DNA of 14,184 nt from Promethearchaeia archaeon. GTDB lineage: Archaea; Asgardarchaeota; Lokiarchaeia; Sigyniarchaeales; SOKP01. Below are positions 4,624-12,046 of the stretch, piece after piece. Position numbers and translations under genes: made by a program. Under the pieces are notes generated by a model that saw only the letters and a program-made list of their open reading frames with translations, did no database searches and was not told the origin of the DNA. The DNA lies in NCBI GenBank assembly GCA_029856445.1, contig JAHQWY010000062.1:1-14184 (forward strand), written 5' to 3'. Within the stretch, counting starts at the first letter, position 1. Each line of letters begins with the position of its first letter.

Positions 4624-6435
4624 TTATTTTGGAATAAAATAATATTCATTTATTCTTTTCTGATAGATATCTTTATTACTGCCCAATTTATTTACACGTG
4701 GCCTTCTTGTAATCGAATCTCTTCTAAAAGTAATTCCCATAATTTTTAAAAACATATTAAATCCATCTCTTAAACTCTGAGGTGCCATGGCTTTCCCTTC
4801 TAGCCCCGGAATGCCTTCAAACACTAAAATTGAGTCAGCAACAAAATCTTGTGTGATAATATCATGTTCTACAACAAAACCAGCTTTTTTCAATTCCTCA
4901 ATTGATTTCTTTATAAGTTGAGCAACCTTTAATCTCATTTCAACATCTAAAAATGCAGATGGTTCATCTAAAAGATAAATATCAGCTTCTGTGGATAAAC
5001 ATTGAGCTATTGCTACTCTTTGTAATTCTCCACCGCTTAATTCTGAAATACTACGTTCCTTTATGTTTTCCAAAAGTAAACCATTAATTAATCTCTTTTT
5101 AAAAGATTGGCTAAGATGAGAAGCTAATTTTATTTTGGTAATCAGTTGAGATACTAATTTATCCTCTTCTATTTTTATATATTGAGATTTTACTGATACT
5201 GACAAATTATTTTTTTTATTTTTATCATCATTATAATTTTCTGTAATAGCTCTATTAGCTATGGTATTTATAAATGTAGTTTTACCTATTCCATTGGGCC
5301 CTAAAATTCCTATAATTTCACCAGAATGTATCTCACTCCCAGAAGTAGTCAAATTGAAATTTCCTAGAGAAACTTGAATATCATCATAAGAAAAAACTAT
5401 ATCTCCAGTTCCAAAAAGCGATTCTTGGGGGGGATGTTCATGAAATAGAATTGGTTCATCTCTAAATCTTACATTTTCATCTTTAATATATCCATTCAAA
5501 TAAATATTAATTCCAACTCTTACACCCTGAGGATGAGAAACAATACCATATACTCCTGGTTCTCCATATAAGATTGATATATAATCGCTAAGATAATCTA
5601 ATATCGCTAAATCATGCTCAACTACTATAATTGTTTTATTTTCAGCTGTTAAAGTCCGGATTAATTTAGCCATATTGATCCTTTCACTAACATCTAAATA
5701 AGAACTTGGCTCATCAAACAAATATACATCTCCATCTTTAAGATAAGCTGCGGCAATTGCTACTCTTTGAAGTTCTCCTCCTGACAAGACTGAAATATCT
5801 CTCTCTAGAATTTCTGTTAGGTTCAATTCCTCAGAAATTTGATCTAGCTTCTTAATTTCATTTCCTTTCTTTAAAAGATCGATTACTCTCCCAGATACAT
5901 ATTTAGGGATTATATTTATATTTTGAGGTTTATATACAATGTTTAATTTATTCTCTTTAAGATCGATAAAATATTGATGTAATTCTGAACCTTTAAAGTG
6001 ATCAATTATTTGCGCCCAATCAGGAGCCTCTTCTCCAAACTTTCCAAGATTTAATTTAAGTTCATTTGATAATATTTTCAACATAGTACTTTTCCCTATT
6101 CCATTTTGACCAATTATTCCAAGAACCTTCCCCTTTTTGGGTATTGCTAGACGAAAGAGTGAAAATTGATCTGATCCATAACGATAGGAAATCTGATTTT
6201 CTAACGGATCTGGTAAATTTACAATACTAATAGCCTTAAAAGGGCATTTTTTAATACAAATACCCTCTCCTGAACATAGACTTTCTGTGATTATTACATA
6301 TTTCTCATCAGGGCTTAATACTATGGTTTCATCTCCTGTTCTCACTCTAGGGCAATATTTTATACAGGGTTTTTCACCATAGGGACTACATTTGTTTGGT
6401 TTACAAAAATCCTTATTTAGAACTGCGATTCTCAT
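4624..6435 (-). CDS. rli: ABCE1/RLI ribosome-recycling ATPase with a Cys-to-Glu change in its FeS domain
   Basis: ABCE1 splits ribosomes after termination using twin ABC ATPase domains and an N-terminal domain with two [4Fe-4S] clusters. Here (603 residues) the first NBD has GQNGIGKST (109-117), LSGGELQR (217-224) and VYLFDEP (237-243). The hinge follows the H-loop VVEHD (271-275). The second NBD has GPNGIGKTT (379-387), LSGGELQR (466-473) and IYLLDEP (486-492). The C-terminus carries RRDSITRRPR. In the FeS domain cysteines occur at 11, 16, 24, 28, 54, 60 and 64, but the place of the sixth family cysteine is E57: CSGEGIC instead of CxxCxxC. The spacing C16-x7-C24 is also longer than the common x3-x4. 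The start ATG has GGAAAGGTG seven bases upstream. It is divergent from lysS and looks monocistronic. Confidence 0.98.
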   Translation of the reverse strand: MRIAVLNKDFCKPNKCSPYGEKPCIKYCPRVRTGDETIVLSPDEKYVIITESLCSGEGICIKKCPFKAISIVNLPDPLENQISYRYGSDQFSLFRLAIPKKGKVLGIIGQNGIGKSTMLKILSNELKLNLGKFGEEAPDWAQIIDHFKGSELHQYFIDLKENKLNIVYKPQNINIIPKYVSGRVIDLLKKGNEIKKLDQISEELNLTEILERDISVLSGGELQRVAIAAAYLKDGDVYLFDEPSSYLDVSERINMAKLIRTLTAENKTIIVVEHDLAILDYLSDYISILYGEPGVYGIVSHPQGVRVGINIYLNGYIKDENVRFRDEPILFHEHPPQESLFGTGDIVFSYDDIQVSLGNFNLTTSGSEIHSGEIIGILGPNGIGKTTFINTIANRAITENYNDDKNKKNNLSVSVKSQYIKIEEDKLVSQLITKIKLASHLSQSFKKRLINGLLLENIKERSISELSGGELQRVAIAQCLSTEADIYLLDEPSAFLDVEMRLKVAQLIKKSIEELKKAGFVVEHDIITQDFVADSILVFEGIPGLEGKAMAPQSLRDGFNMFLKIMGITFRRDSITRRPRVNKLGSNKDIYQKRINEYYFIPK

Positions 6436-6614
6436 TATTTAACACCTTTCCTACAAAATTAAAATTGTATAATAAATCTTCTGATTTTAAATATACTATT
6501 ATATACAATAAGAAAAGTTTTTTCCTATAATCAAGACAATTCAAACTAAAAGGGTAAATATATTATTCTTTATTCATTAAATCTATAAAGAATAGCTTAA
6601 ATAGTGAATAAAAG
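6436..6614. promoter_or_regulatory. Divergent promoter region of ABCE1 and lysS
   Basis: For lysS, TATAAAG at 6584-6590 is about 28 bases before the TTG start and there is no Shine-Dalgarno site, so a leaderless transcript is likely. For ABCE1, GGAAAGGTG (minus, 6443-6451) sits seven bases before the ATG, so that mRNA must have a leader; AT-rich TATA-like DNA near 6485-6510 could serve it. Two essential translation genes are thus driven from one spacer by different initiation modes. Confidence 0.5.
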
Positions 6615-8318
6615 TTGAGTGAAAATTATCCAATTCATTGGTTAGACGAAATTATTGAAAAAATTTTAAAGAGAAACGAATCTTTGATTACACTATCAAC
6701 TGGAAAAACACCTTCTGGTTTTATTCACCTTGGAATATTACGAGAAATCATCATTTGTGATTCGATCAGAAGAACCCTTGAAGAAAAGGGCCTTAATGTT
6801 AGATCTTTTCTATTTTTTGATAGTTTAGATGCGGCTAAAAGATTTCCTGATTATATTGATCAAAAATTTCAAAACGAACATTTAGGTAAACCTTATTCTT
6901 ACATACCATGCCCGTTTCAAGATTGTCAATGTGATAGTTATGCTCAACATTTTGGAAACGACTTATCATCGACGTTTCCTGATTTTGGTATAAATACAGA
7001 GATAATATGGACGCATGAATTATATAAAACTAGGCAAATGCAAGAAATGATTAAAATTGCCTTAGAGAATACAGAAAAAATAAAAGAAATTATAAGAAAG
7101 TATATTTTACCAACCTTAGACGATGAAAAGGCAGCGGACTATATAGAAAAGCAAAAAAGCTGGATGCCTGTTATGGTAATATGTGAAAAATGTGAAAAAA
7201 TACAACATCGAGAAAAAGATGGAACAATTAGACCGAATCGAGCAATTGAATATTTGAGTGAACAACAAAAGATAAAATATTCATGCAATTCCTGTGGTCA
7301 CAATGGAGAACTATCCATTTATAGTGGTAGGTTAAAATTGAACTGGAGAGTTGATTGGCCAGCAAAATGGGCTCTTTTTAAAACAACTTGTGAACCTGCG
7401 GGTAAGGATCATAGTGTTAAAGGTGGAGCCTATGATACCGGATTCGAATTATGCCAAGAATTATATAACTTTATTGGACCTGTTACAGTTCCCTATGAAT
7501 GGGTGAGATTGGGCAATCGAGATATGAAAACCTCTAAGGGTATTGTGTTTACCCCAAAAAAATATCTGGAAATTGCTGATCCAGAAATATTTAGAGCATT
7601 AATTTTAAGAACTAATCCCCTAAAACATATGGCATTTAGAACAGAAGAACTCCTACAATATTACGACTTTTATGAAAGGATGGAAGATCTATATTTCTCA
7701 AGCAATAAAGATGGAAAAATCGATGAAAAAGAATTGATTTTCATTTATCCTTTAACCCAGATTGATAAACTCCCTAAGGAAAAATCCATTAGAATACCTT
7801 TTAAATTATTAATTTTTTTATCACAGATTCAAAATATTTTGAGTATAGAAAAATTATATGAAAAAGCGAAAGAAGCATCTAATTCAGAAAAATTTGAAGA
7901 ATCAATAACAATGGAACAGTTCAAAAAATTAATTAAACAAACAACTAATTGGCTTATCACCGTGAAGAAAGTAATTGAAACAGAGAAAAATGATAAGGTT
8001 AAAAATGAAATATTAAGAAAAATAAACATATTTACGATTCCAGAAAAATTAAACGATAATATCTTAAGTTTATTAACAGATACTCAGAAAGATGGTATTA
8101 ATTTACTAAGGAATTATCTCTCTGAAGAAATTCAATTAGATTCTGATATGATCCAAAATAAAATTTTTACCATAGCTAACGATGATCTAGGGTTACCACC
8201 ACGAAAGTTGTTTGAAGCTATTTATCAAGTAATCCTGGGAAAAAAATCGGGACCGAGATTGGGATCATTTTTAACTTTATTAGATAAACAATGGTTATTA
8301 GAAAGATTGAATATCTAA
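6615..8318 (+). CDS. lysS: Class I lysyl-tRNA synthetase
   Basis: This is the archaeal, Rossmann-fold LysRS that charges tRNA-Lys; it is unrelated to the class II enzyme. The 567 residues include the HIGH-like motif in TPSGFIHLGILREI (32-45) and the family insertion around CPFQDCQCDSYAQHFG (99-114). Zinc-knuckle pairs lie at C190/C193 and C224/C227, followed by the active-site segment CEPAGKDHSVKGGAYDTGFE (259-278). The KMSKS-like loop reads DMKTSKG at 303-309, where the family usually has KMSxSKG, so the first Lys is Asp and the first Ser is Lys. The C-terminal part (330-567) is the alpha-helical anticodon-binding region. The TTG at 6615 gives MSENYPIHWLDEII, a good family N-terminus, and a TATA box about 28 bases upstream supports it. 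The stop at 8318 is clear of the next gene. Confidence 0.97.
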   Translation: MSENYPIHWLDEIIEKILKRNESLITLSTGKTPSGFIHLGILREIIICDSIRRTLEEKGLNVRSFLFFDSLDAAKRFPDYIDQKFQNEHLGKPYSYIPCPFQDCQCDSYAQHFGNDLSSTFPDFGINTEIIWTHELYKTRQMQEMIKIALENTEKIKEIIRKYILPTLDDEKAADYIEKQKSWMPVMVICEKCEKIQHREKDGTIRPNRAIEYLSEQQKIKYSCNSCGHNGELSIYSGRLKLNWRVDWPAKWALFKTTCEPAGKDHSVKGGAYDTGFELCQELYNFIGPVTVPYEWVRLGNRDMKTSKGIVFTPKKYLEIADPEIFRALILRTNPLKHMAFRTEELLQYYDFYERMEDLYFSSNKDGKIDEKELIFIYPLTQIDKLPKEKSIRIPFKLLIFLSQIQNILSIEKLYEKAKEASNSEKFEESITMEQFKKLIKQTTNWLITVKKVIETEKNDKVKNEILRKINIFTIPEKLNDNILSLLTDTQKDGINLLRNYLSEEIQLDSDMIQNKIFTIANDDLGLPPRKLFEAIYQVILGKKSGPRLGSFLTLLDKQWLLERLNI

Positions 8319-8355
8319 TATTAATTGGTTTTTAAATCCATCTATACAGACGTAA

Positions 8356-8526
8356 TTATTTCTTCTTCCGTTTAAATAATTTTCTTTTTCTTTTTTCTTT
8401 CATTTTTTTGTAACATTCAGGACAATAGGTATGTGCTTCAGTAATCATATCACCACATTGTTTACAATGCTTATGAGGATAAATGTAAGGTTCTACTTTT
8501 TTTTTATATCTTTCGAATTTACTCAA
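8356..8526 (-). CDS. Small zinc-ribbon protein with a basic tail (DUF2116-like)
   Basis: This 56-residue protein starts at TTG 8526 with AGGAG seven bases upstream (8534-8538) and stops with TAA at 8356-8358. It contains HCKQCGD (C21, C24) and YCPECYKKM (C35, C38), a C-x2-C-x10-C-x2-C zinc ribbon, preceded by PYIYPHKH. The last 18 residues are nearly all Lys and Arg (KEKRKRKLFKRKKK). The pattern HC..CG...........C...C followed by a basic helix is that of small archaeal zinc-ribbon proteins (DUF2116-like), of unknown function. Nucleic acid or ribosome binding is plausible given the tail and the translation genes around it, but that is inference. Good ribosome site, conserved-looking zinc pairs and size make it a real gene. 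Confidence 0.75.
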   Translation of the reverse strand: MSKFERYKKKVEPYIYPHKHCKQCGDMITEAHTYCPECYKKMKEKRKRKLFKRKKK

Positions 8527-8703
8527 GTTTATTCTCCTGATCTTTTATATATAAAATATCTTATAGATTATATTGTTTTCACACTACATTTATTATTTAT
8601 GAGAGGATAAATTAAGTTTTTTTTATAAATTCAAAAATACCTAACTCATTTGATTGTCATAAAAAATCTATGTTTTTATAATTAATAATAAAAAATTAAA
8701 TGT
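8527..8703. promoter_or_regulatory. Divergent promoter region of the zinc-ribbon and 372-residue genes
   Basis: A 14-base perfect AT palindrome, TTTTATATATAAAA, lies at 8543-8556 and can serve as a TATA box toward either side. TTTTTATAATT at 8673-8683 is about 26 bases before the ATG at 8704, fitting leaderless expression of the plus gene. Nothing else stands out in the spacer. Confidence 0.4.
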
Positions 8704-9822
8704 ATGACCAAAAAGGGTAAGTTTCAACTACTATCATATCTAGTTAATGAATATTTGATTTATTATAAGAGTTTAAATAAAAGCAAGAAATTAGTAGCTT
8801 TTGCTATGTTTGAAACCGTCAATATTAATCCAATTATTACTGTTTTAAATAAATTTCTAAGAGAAAGATATATTCAATATTATACGATTCAACTGAATAT
8901 GCTGGAACATATAAGGTATACATTTATATTAAATTTTGAAGAGGTAAAAAGGGAAAGTATAATAAAAGCTTTCAAGGATGTTTATAAAAAAGTAGTTGAA
9001 GAAAATAACACAATCAGATTTTTAAAGAGTTCAAATTTAGAAAGGAAATTTTTGGAACCAATTATCAAGAAAGTGAATTCAAAGGTATCTATAATGAAAA
9101 AAGGTGAATCTTTATTGCTGTTAAACAATAAAAACTCGCTTTTATTAGATTTTTATTCTATAGATTTTGATTTTTTAGAAAATAAGGATTCTTTTGTAAA
9201 TAATTTTATTAAAATTATTAATAATTTTGAAAGGGAAGGGTATTTAATCTTCAATTTTAAAATAGATAACAACGATGAAATTGAAATCTATCCATATTTT
9301 GTTGAAAATATAATAAAAAAAAAGGAATTAATGGATATTGATAAACATATTAATATATTTTTTAATAGTAATGTACTAAAAAAACAAAATCTGAAAATAA
9401 GAGAGATATCTAATTATTTATGGAGACTGACAATTTTTAGCGAACATTTTCCTCTGAGACATCTTAATTCTTTATTTACAGCAAAAAATCAAAACGATTT
9501 AACTAATTTATTAAGATTCAACAAAGAATTTGAACAAAATTTGTTAAATAATCAAATAGATTATATAAGGCTTAGTAAAAATCTAATATTTATCGAGGAA
9601 AAATATCTAATTCTAGTTTTATTAAAACTTAATTCAGAATATATCCAAAAAATAATTGAGAAATATCATTCGAAATATTGCATATATATTACGATTTTAA
9701 GTAAAGAAGAGCTTGAAAAATTAATACACATATCAAATTTTAAATCTCTGAATAATATACAGGTTTTAAATTCAGATGAGATTATAAATCTTAATTTTAG
9801 TAAATCTAGAAATAATGTTTAA
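8704..9822 (+). CDS. Unrecognised 372-residue Lys/Asn/Ile-rich protein
   Basis: I do not recognise this protein. It is soluble by appearance, with no signal peptide or clear membrane helix. It has a single Cys (C326) and long alternating hydrophobic/charged stretches that suggest mixed alpha/beta folds. The N-terminal part (about 28-110) alternates strands such as KLVAFAMFETV and YTFILNFEEV with helices, like a small alpha/beta sandwich. The middle (about 130-215) is similar (ESLLLLNNKNSLLLDFYSID, GYLIFNFKIDN). The last third holds two more strand-helix blocks (NLIFIEEKYLILVLLKL, CIYITILSKEELEKLI). Repetition of one fold two or three times is possible. It starts at ATG 8704, probably leaderless, and its TAA directly abuts the stop of uL23 on the other strand. 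Codon use matches the neighbours, so recent transfer is not indicated. Confidence 0.7.
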   Translation: MTKKGKFQLLSYLVNEYLIYYKSLNKSKKLVAFAMFETVNINPIITVLNKFLRERYIQYYTIQLNMLEHIRYTFILNFEEVKRESIIKAFKDVYKKVVEENNTIRFLKSSNLERKFLEPIIKKVNSKVSIMKKGESLLLLNNKNSLLLDFYSIDFDFLENKDSFVNNFIKIINNFEREGYLIFNFKIDNNDEIEIYPYFVENIIKKKELMDIDKHINIFFNSNVLKKQNLKIREISNYLWRLTIFSEHFPLRHLNSLFTAKNQNDLTNLLRFNKEFEQNLLNNQIDYIRLSKNLIFIEEKYLILVLLKLNSEYIQKIIEKYHSKYCIYITILSKEELEKLIHISNFKSLNNIQVLNSDEIINLNFSKSRNNV

Positions 9823-10086
9823 TTAAAATATTCCTAATTCGATAGCTATATCTTGAGCAGAGTTATCGGGATGAAGTTTAATAAATGCTTTTTTCTCTCC
9901 TTTAGGGGTTATCATTGTATTGACTTTAATCACCTTAACATTATGTATTCTTTCAATTGCGCTTCTAATTTGATTTTTATTTGCTGATTTATCAACAATA
10001 AAAACTAATTTGTTTTCTTTTTCAATTAAATCAAAGGTTTTTTCAGTAATTAGTGGTTTCTTAATTATTGTATAAAATCGTTCCAA
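9823..10086 (-). CDS. rpl23: 50S ribosomal protein uL23
   Basis: This 87-residue uL23 lies at the polypeptide exit and binds 23S rRNA domain III; it also helps dock SRP and other exit-site factors. The motif KKPLITEKTFDLIEKENKLV near the N-terminus, NKNQIRSAIERIHNVKVIKVNTM in the middle and PKGEKKAFIKL at 62-72 are family hallmarks. It begins with TTG at 10086, one base after the uL4 stop, and has the best Shine-Dalgarno site in the operon, GAGGTGA, inside the end of uL4. It is the last gene of the block here: uL2, which usually follows in archaea, is missing, and the next gene is convergent. Confidence 0.97.
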   Translation of the reverse strand: MERFYTIIKKPLITEKTFDLIEKENKLVFIVDKSANKNQIRSAIERIHNVKVIKVNTMITPKGEKKAFIKLHPDNSAQDIAIELGIF

Positions 10087-10087
10087 A

Positions 10088-10876
10088 TTAAAGAATCACC
10101 TCAAGATTATTCAATTCACTAAAGGCAGATTGTGACCATAATATTAACCTACCTGAAACACCCCCTGGAGCTAATCTATTAATTGAAACATTTTCCAATT
10201 TAATAACATCTGTTCCTGGAATATTTCTGGAGGCTTTAACAATTCCAAAATCATCCTTTATTATTATTAATATTCCTTTCTTATTTTTATATTTACGACC
10301 TCTTACTTTACCTTTGCCACTCCTTATTTTTCTGTTATTTTTGATTTTAGTCAATTCTTCTTTCAAGCCTAAATTGCATAGAATTGAATGCATTCGTTCT
10401 GTTTTTTTAATTGTTTGAATTTTATCATCAATAACTAAAGGTAATTCAGGGATATTGTCAACATTATATCCTCTCCTCAAAACCCAATATTTATCACCAG
10501 ACGCTGAAATCGCTGAGATGATCGATAATTTTTTGGTTTTTTTGTTAATTTTTTTAACAATCTCTTTCTCTGATTTAATTGGGTGTGTACGTCGTCCCCC
10601 TCTTGCATAAGGAACTCTTCCTGCATTTCTTGCGGTGGGAAACCCAGATCCTTTTCTTCTAGGTGTTCGAGCCATGCCATGACCAGTACCCCAGCTTTCT
10701 GAAACATTTTTTAATCCGGCTCTTATATCTCTTCCTTGAGCTTGTTTATTTTTACTTTGAGAGATATTACTAGCCACTTGAATAAGATCATTTCTTGGTT
10801 TAACATTAAAGATTTCTGGTTTATCAATTATTCCTTTCTTTTTCCCCTCTAAATCATAGACATTCACTTTTTCCAT
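10088..10876 (-). CDS. rpl4: 50S ribosomal protein uL4
   Basis: This is the 262-residue archaeal/eukaryotic-type uL4, whose globular domain sits on the outside of the large subunit while its loop reaches the exit tunnel. The loop has the typical SWGTGHGMARTPRRKGSGFP and ARGGRRTHPIKSEK (about 61-105). The C-terminal half includes RSGKGKVRGRKYKNKKGILI and NVSINRLAPGGVSGRLILW. Start is ATG at 10876 with GGTG five bases upstream, 20 bases after the uL3 stop. It is followed by uL23 with a one-base gap. The length is normal for archaea. No odd residues were noticed. Confidence 0.97.
   Translation of the reverse strand: MEKVNVYDLEGKKKGIIDKPEIFNVKPRNDLIQVASNISQSKNKQAQGRDIRAGLKNVSESWGTGHGMARTPRRKGSGFPTARNAGRVPYARGGRRTHPIKSEKEIVKKINKKTKKLSIISAISASGDKYWVLRRGYNVDNIPELPLVIDDKIQTIKKTERMHSILCNLGLKEELTKIKNNRKIRSGKGKVRGRKYKNKKGILIIIKDDFGIVKASRNIPGTDVIKLENVSINRLAPGGVSGRLILWSQSAFSELNNLEVIL
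10096..10102 (-). promoter_or_regulatory. Shine-Dalgarno site of uL23 inside the uL4 gene
   Basis: GAGGTGA on the minus strand, nine bases before the TTG start of uL23, matches seven bases of the expected archaeal anti-Shine-Dalgarno. It supports the unusual TTG start and suggests translational coupling with uL4, whose stop is one base from that start. Confidence 0.8.
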
Positions 10877-10896
10877 AAGGACACCCTATTTATATT

Positions 10897-11916
10897 TTAT
10901 TTCCTTTGATGACTTTCTCGACTAATAAATGTAATTTCTGGAGTCTTAATTGAAAATGATTTTAATGGTCTTATTGTTTTTCGTATTCTTATTAAACGTT
11001 TCTTAGGTCCTGGTACTGATCCTAAAATTAATAAGTAATCCCCTTGGATCTTACCGTAACGAATGTAACCTCCTTTTGGGTTAATTTCTTCTTCATTTTC
11101 ACCTATTAACATAATTCTTTTATGATATTCTGTCCTTTGGTGATATCCCATTTGACCTGCGCGGGGAACTGTATAAAGAACTCTAGCGGGATGCCAAGGT
11201 CCGATACAAGCTACAGCTCTCCTTATTTTACTATTTTTTCTTGGTAGAATTTTGATTCCAAATCTTTTAATAGGTCCTTGAAATCCCTTACCTTTTGTAA
11301 CAGCAATAACGTCAATTAGTTCCCCCTCGGTTAAAACATCTCTAGCTCTAATTTCTTTGCCCAGGTTTTCAAAAGCAAAATTAAATTCTTCAATTTTCTT
11401 ATTTATAGAATTGAGCTTAATTTCTATTATATCTGGCTTTTTTCTAGGTAAAGAAGTCTTAATAGGTTGAGTGTGAAATACTCCTCTAATCTCACTTGTC
11501 TCGTTTATATTTTCTAAAATTTTCTTTTTATTACTCTCTATATCATAATTTTCAAAATTGGGAGGACTGATTTTTCGTATTATAAAATTATCAAATTCAT
11601 TAGTAAATAACTCACCCACAAGGTATTTACCATACTCATCTTCATTATACACTCTAATACCTATAAGAATCAATGGAGGAACCTCAATTACAGTTACAGG
11701 TTTCATTAATTCTTTTCCATAGTAGGGGCTACTTGTTTGATCTTCTATATAGATTACATGAGTCATTCCTGCTTTAAAACCAGCGAATCCAAGAAAATTA
11801 ATCTCTTCTGGATGATTTATCCAATGTCTTATTCGACCTTTTTCTGAAGCAGCTCTTTTTCTTGGAAGAAATGCTAACGATCCATGTCTTGGTGCATGTT
11901 TTTTACGATGACCCAT
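10897..11916 (-). CDS. rpl3: 50S ribosomal protein uL3
   Basis: uL3 is an early assembly protein whose loop touches the peptidyl transferase centre. Counting from the ATG at 11916 (339 residues), it begins MGHRKKHAPRHGSLAFLPRK, the archaeal/eukaryotic form. FLGFAGFKAGMTHV follows near 41-54. The W-finger region VTKGKGFQGPIKRFG and CIGPWHPARVLYTVPRAGQM lie near 205-255. The C-terminus has GPKKRLIRIRKTIRP. A GTG at 11925 in frame would add three residues (MII), but homologues start with MGHRK, so I use the ATG. No Shine-Dalgarno site precedes it; AATTTATTTATT on the minus strand (about 11951-11962) may be the TATA box, giving a very short leader. It heads the uL3-uL4-uL23 operon. Confidence 0.98.
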   Translation of the reverse strand: MGHRKKHAPRHGSLAFLPRKRAASEKGRIRHWINHPEEINFLGFAGFKAGMTHVIYIEDQTSSPYYGKELMKPVTVIEVPPLILIGIRVYNEDEYGKYLVGELFTNEFDNFIIRKISPPNFENYDIESNKKKILENINETSEIRGVFHTQPIKTSLPRKKPDIIEIKLNSINKKIEEFNFAFENLGKEIRARDVLTEGELIDVIAVTKGKGFQGPIKRFGIKILPRKNSKIRRAVACIGPWHPARVLYTVPRAGQMGYHQRTEYHKRIMLIGENEEEINPKGGYIRYGKIQGDYLLILGSVPGPKKRLIRIRKTIRPLKSFSIKTPEITFISRESHQRK

Positions 11917-12046
11917 AATAATCACTAACTTTTGGGAGGGAATTTTACAAAATAAATAAATTTTTTCATTCTTATTAAAAGTTGCTTATTTTCGCTAACG
12001 AACAAAAAGGGGTTATTTAAATTTTTCTATATAAAAAGATGTTTAA
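11917..12046. promoter_or_regulatory. Divergent promoter region of the ribosomal operon and the secretion ATPase
   Basis: This spacer drives uL3 leftwards and the ATPase rightwards. GGGGTTATTTAAATTT (12010-12025) lies about 27 bases before the ATPase ATG, and CTATATAAAAAG (12027-12038) is nearer. On the minus strand, AATTTATTTATT serves uL3. A three-codon reading frame ATG TTT AAA TGA at 12039-12050 overlaps the ATPase start. Confidence 0.4.

Noticed and set aside
7829..8029. Minus-strand 66-codon frame within lysS
   Set aside because: Phe/Ser-rich antisense shadow of the lysS helical domain.
10477..10707. Minus-strand 76-codon frame within uL4
   Set aside because: It is a shifted frame of the conserved uL4 loop; uL4 itself is intact.
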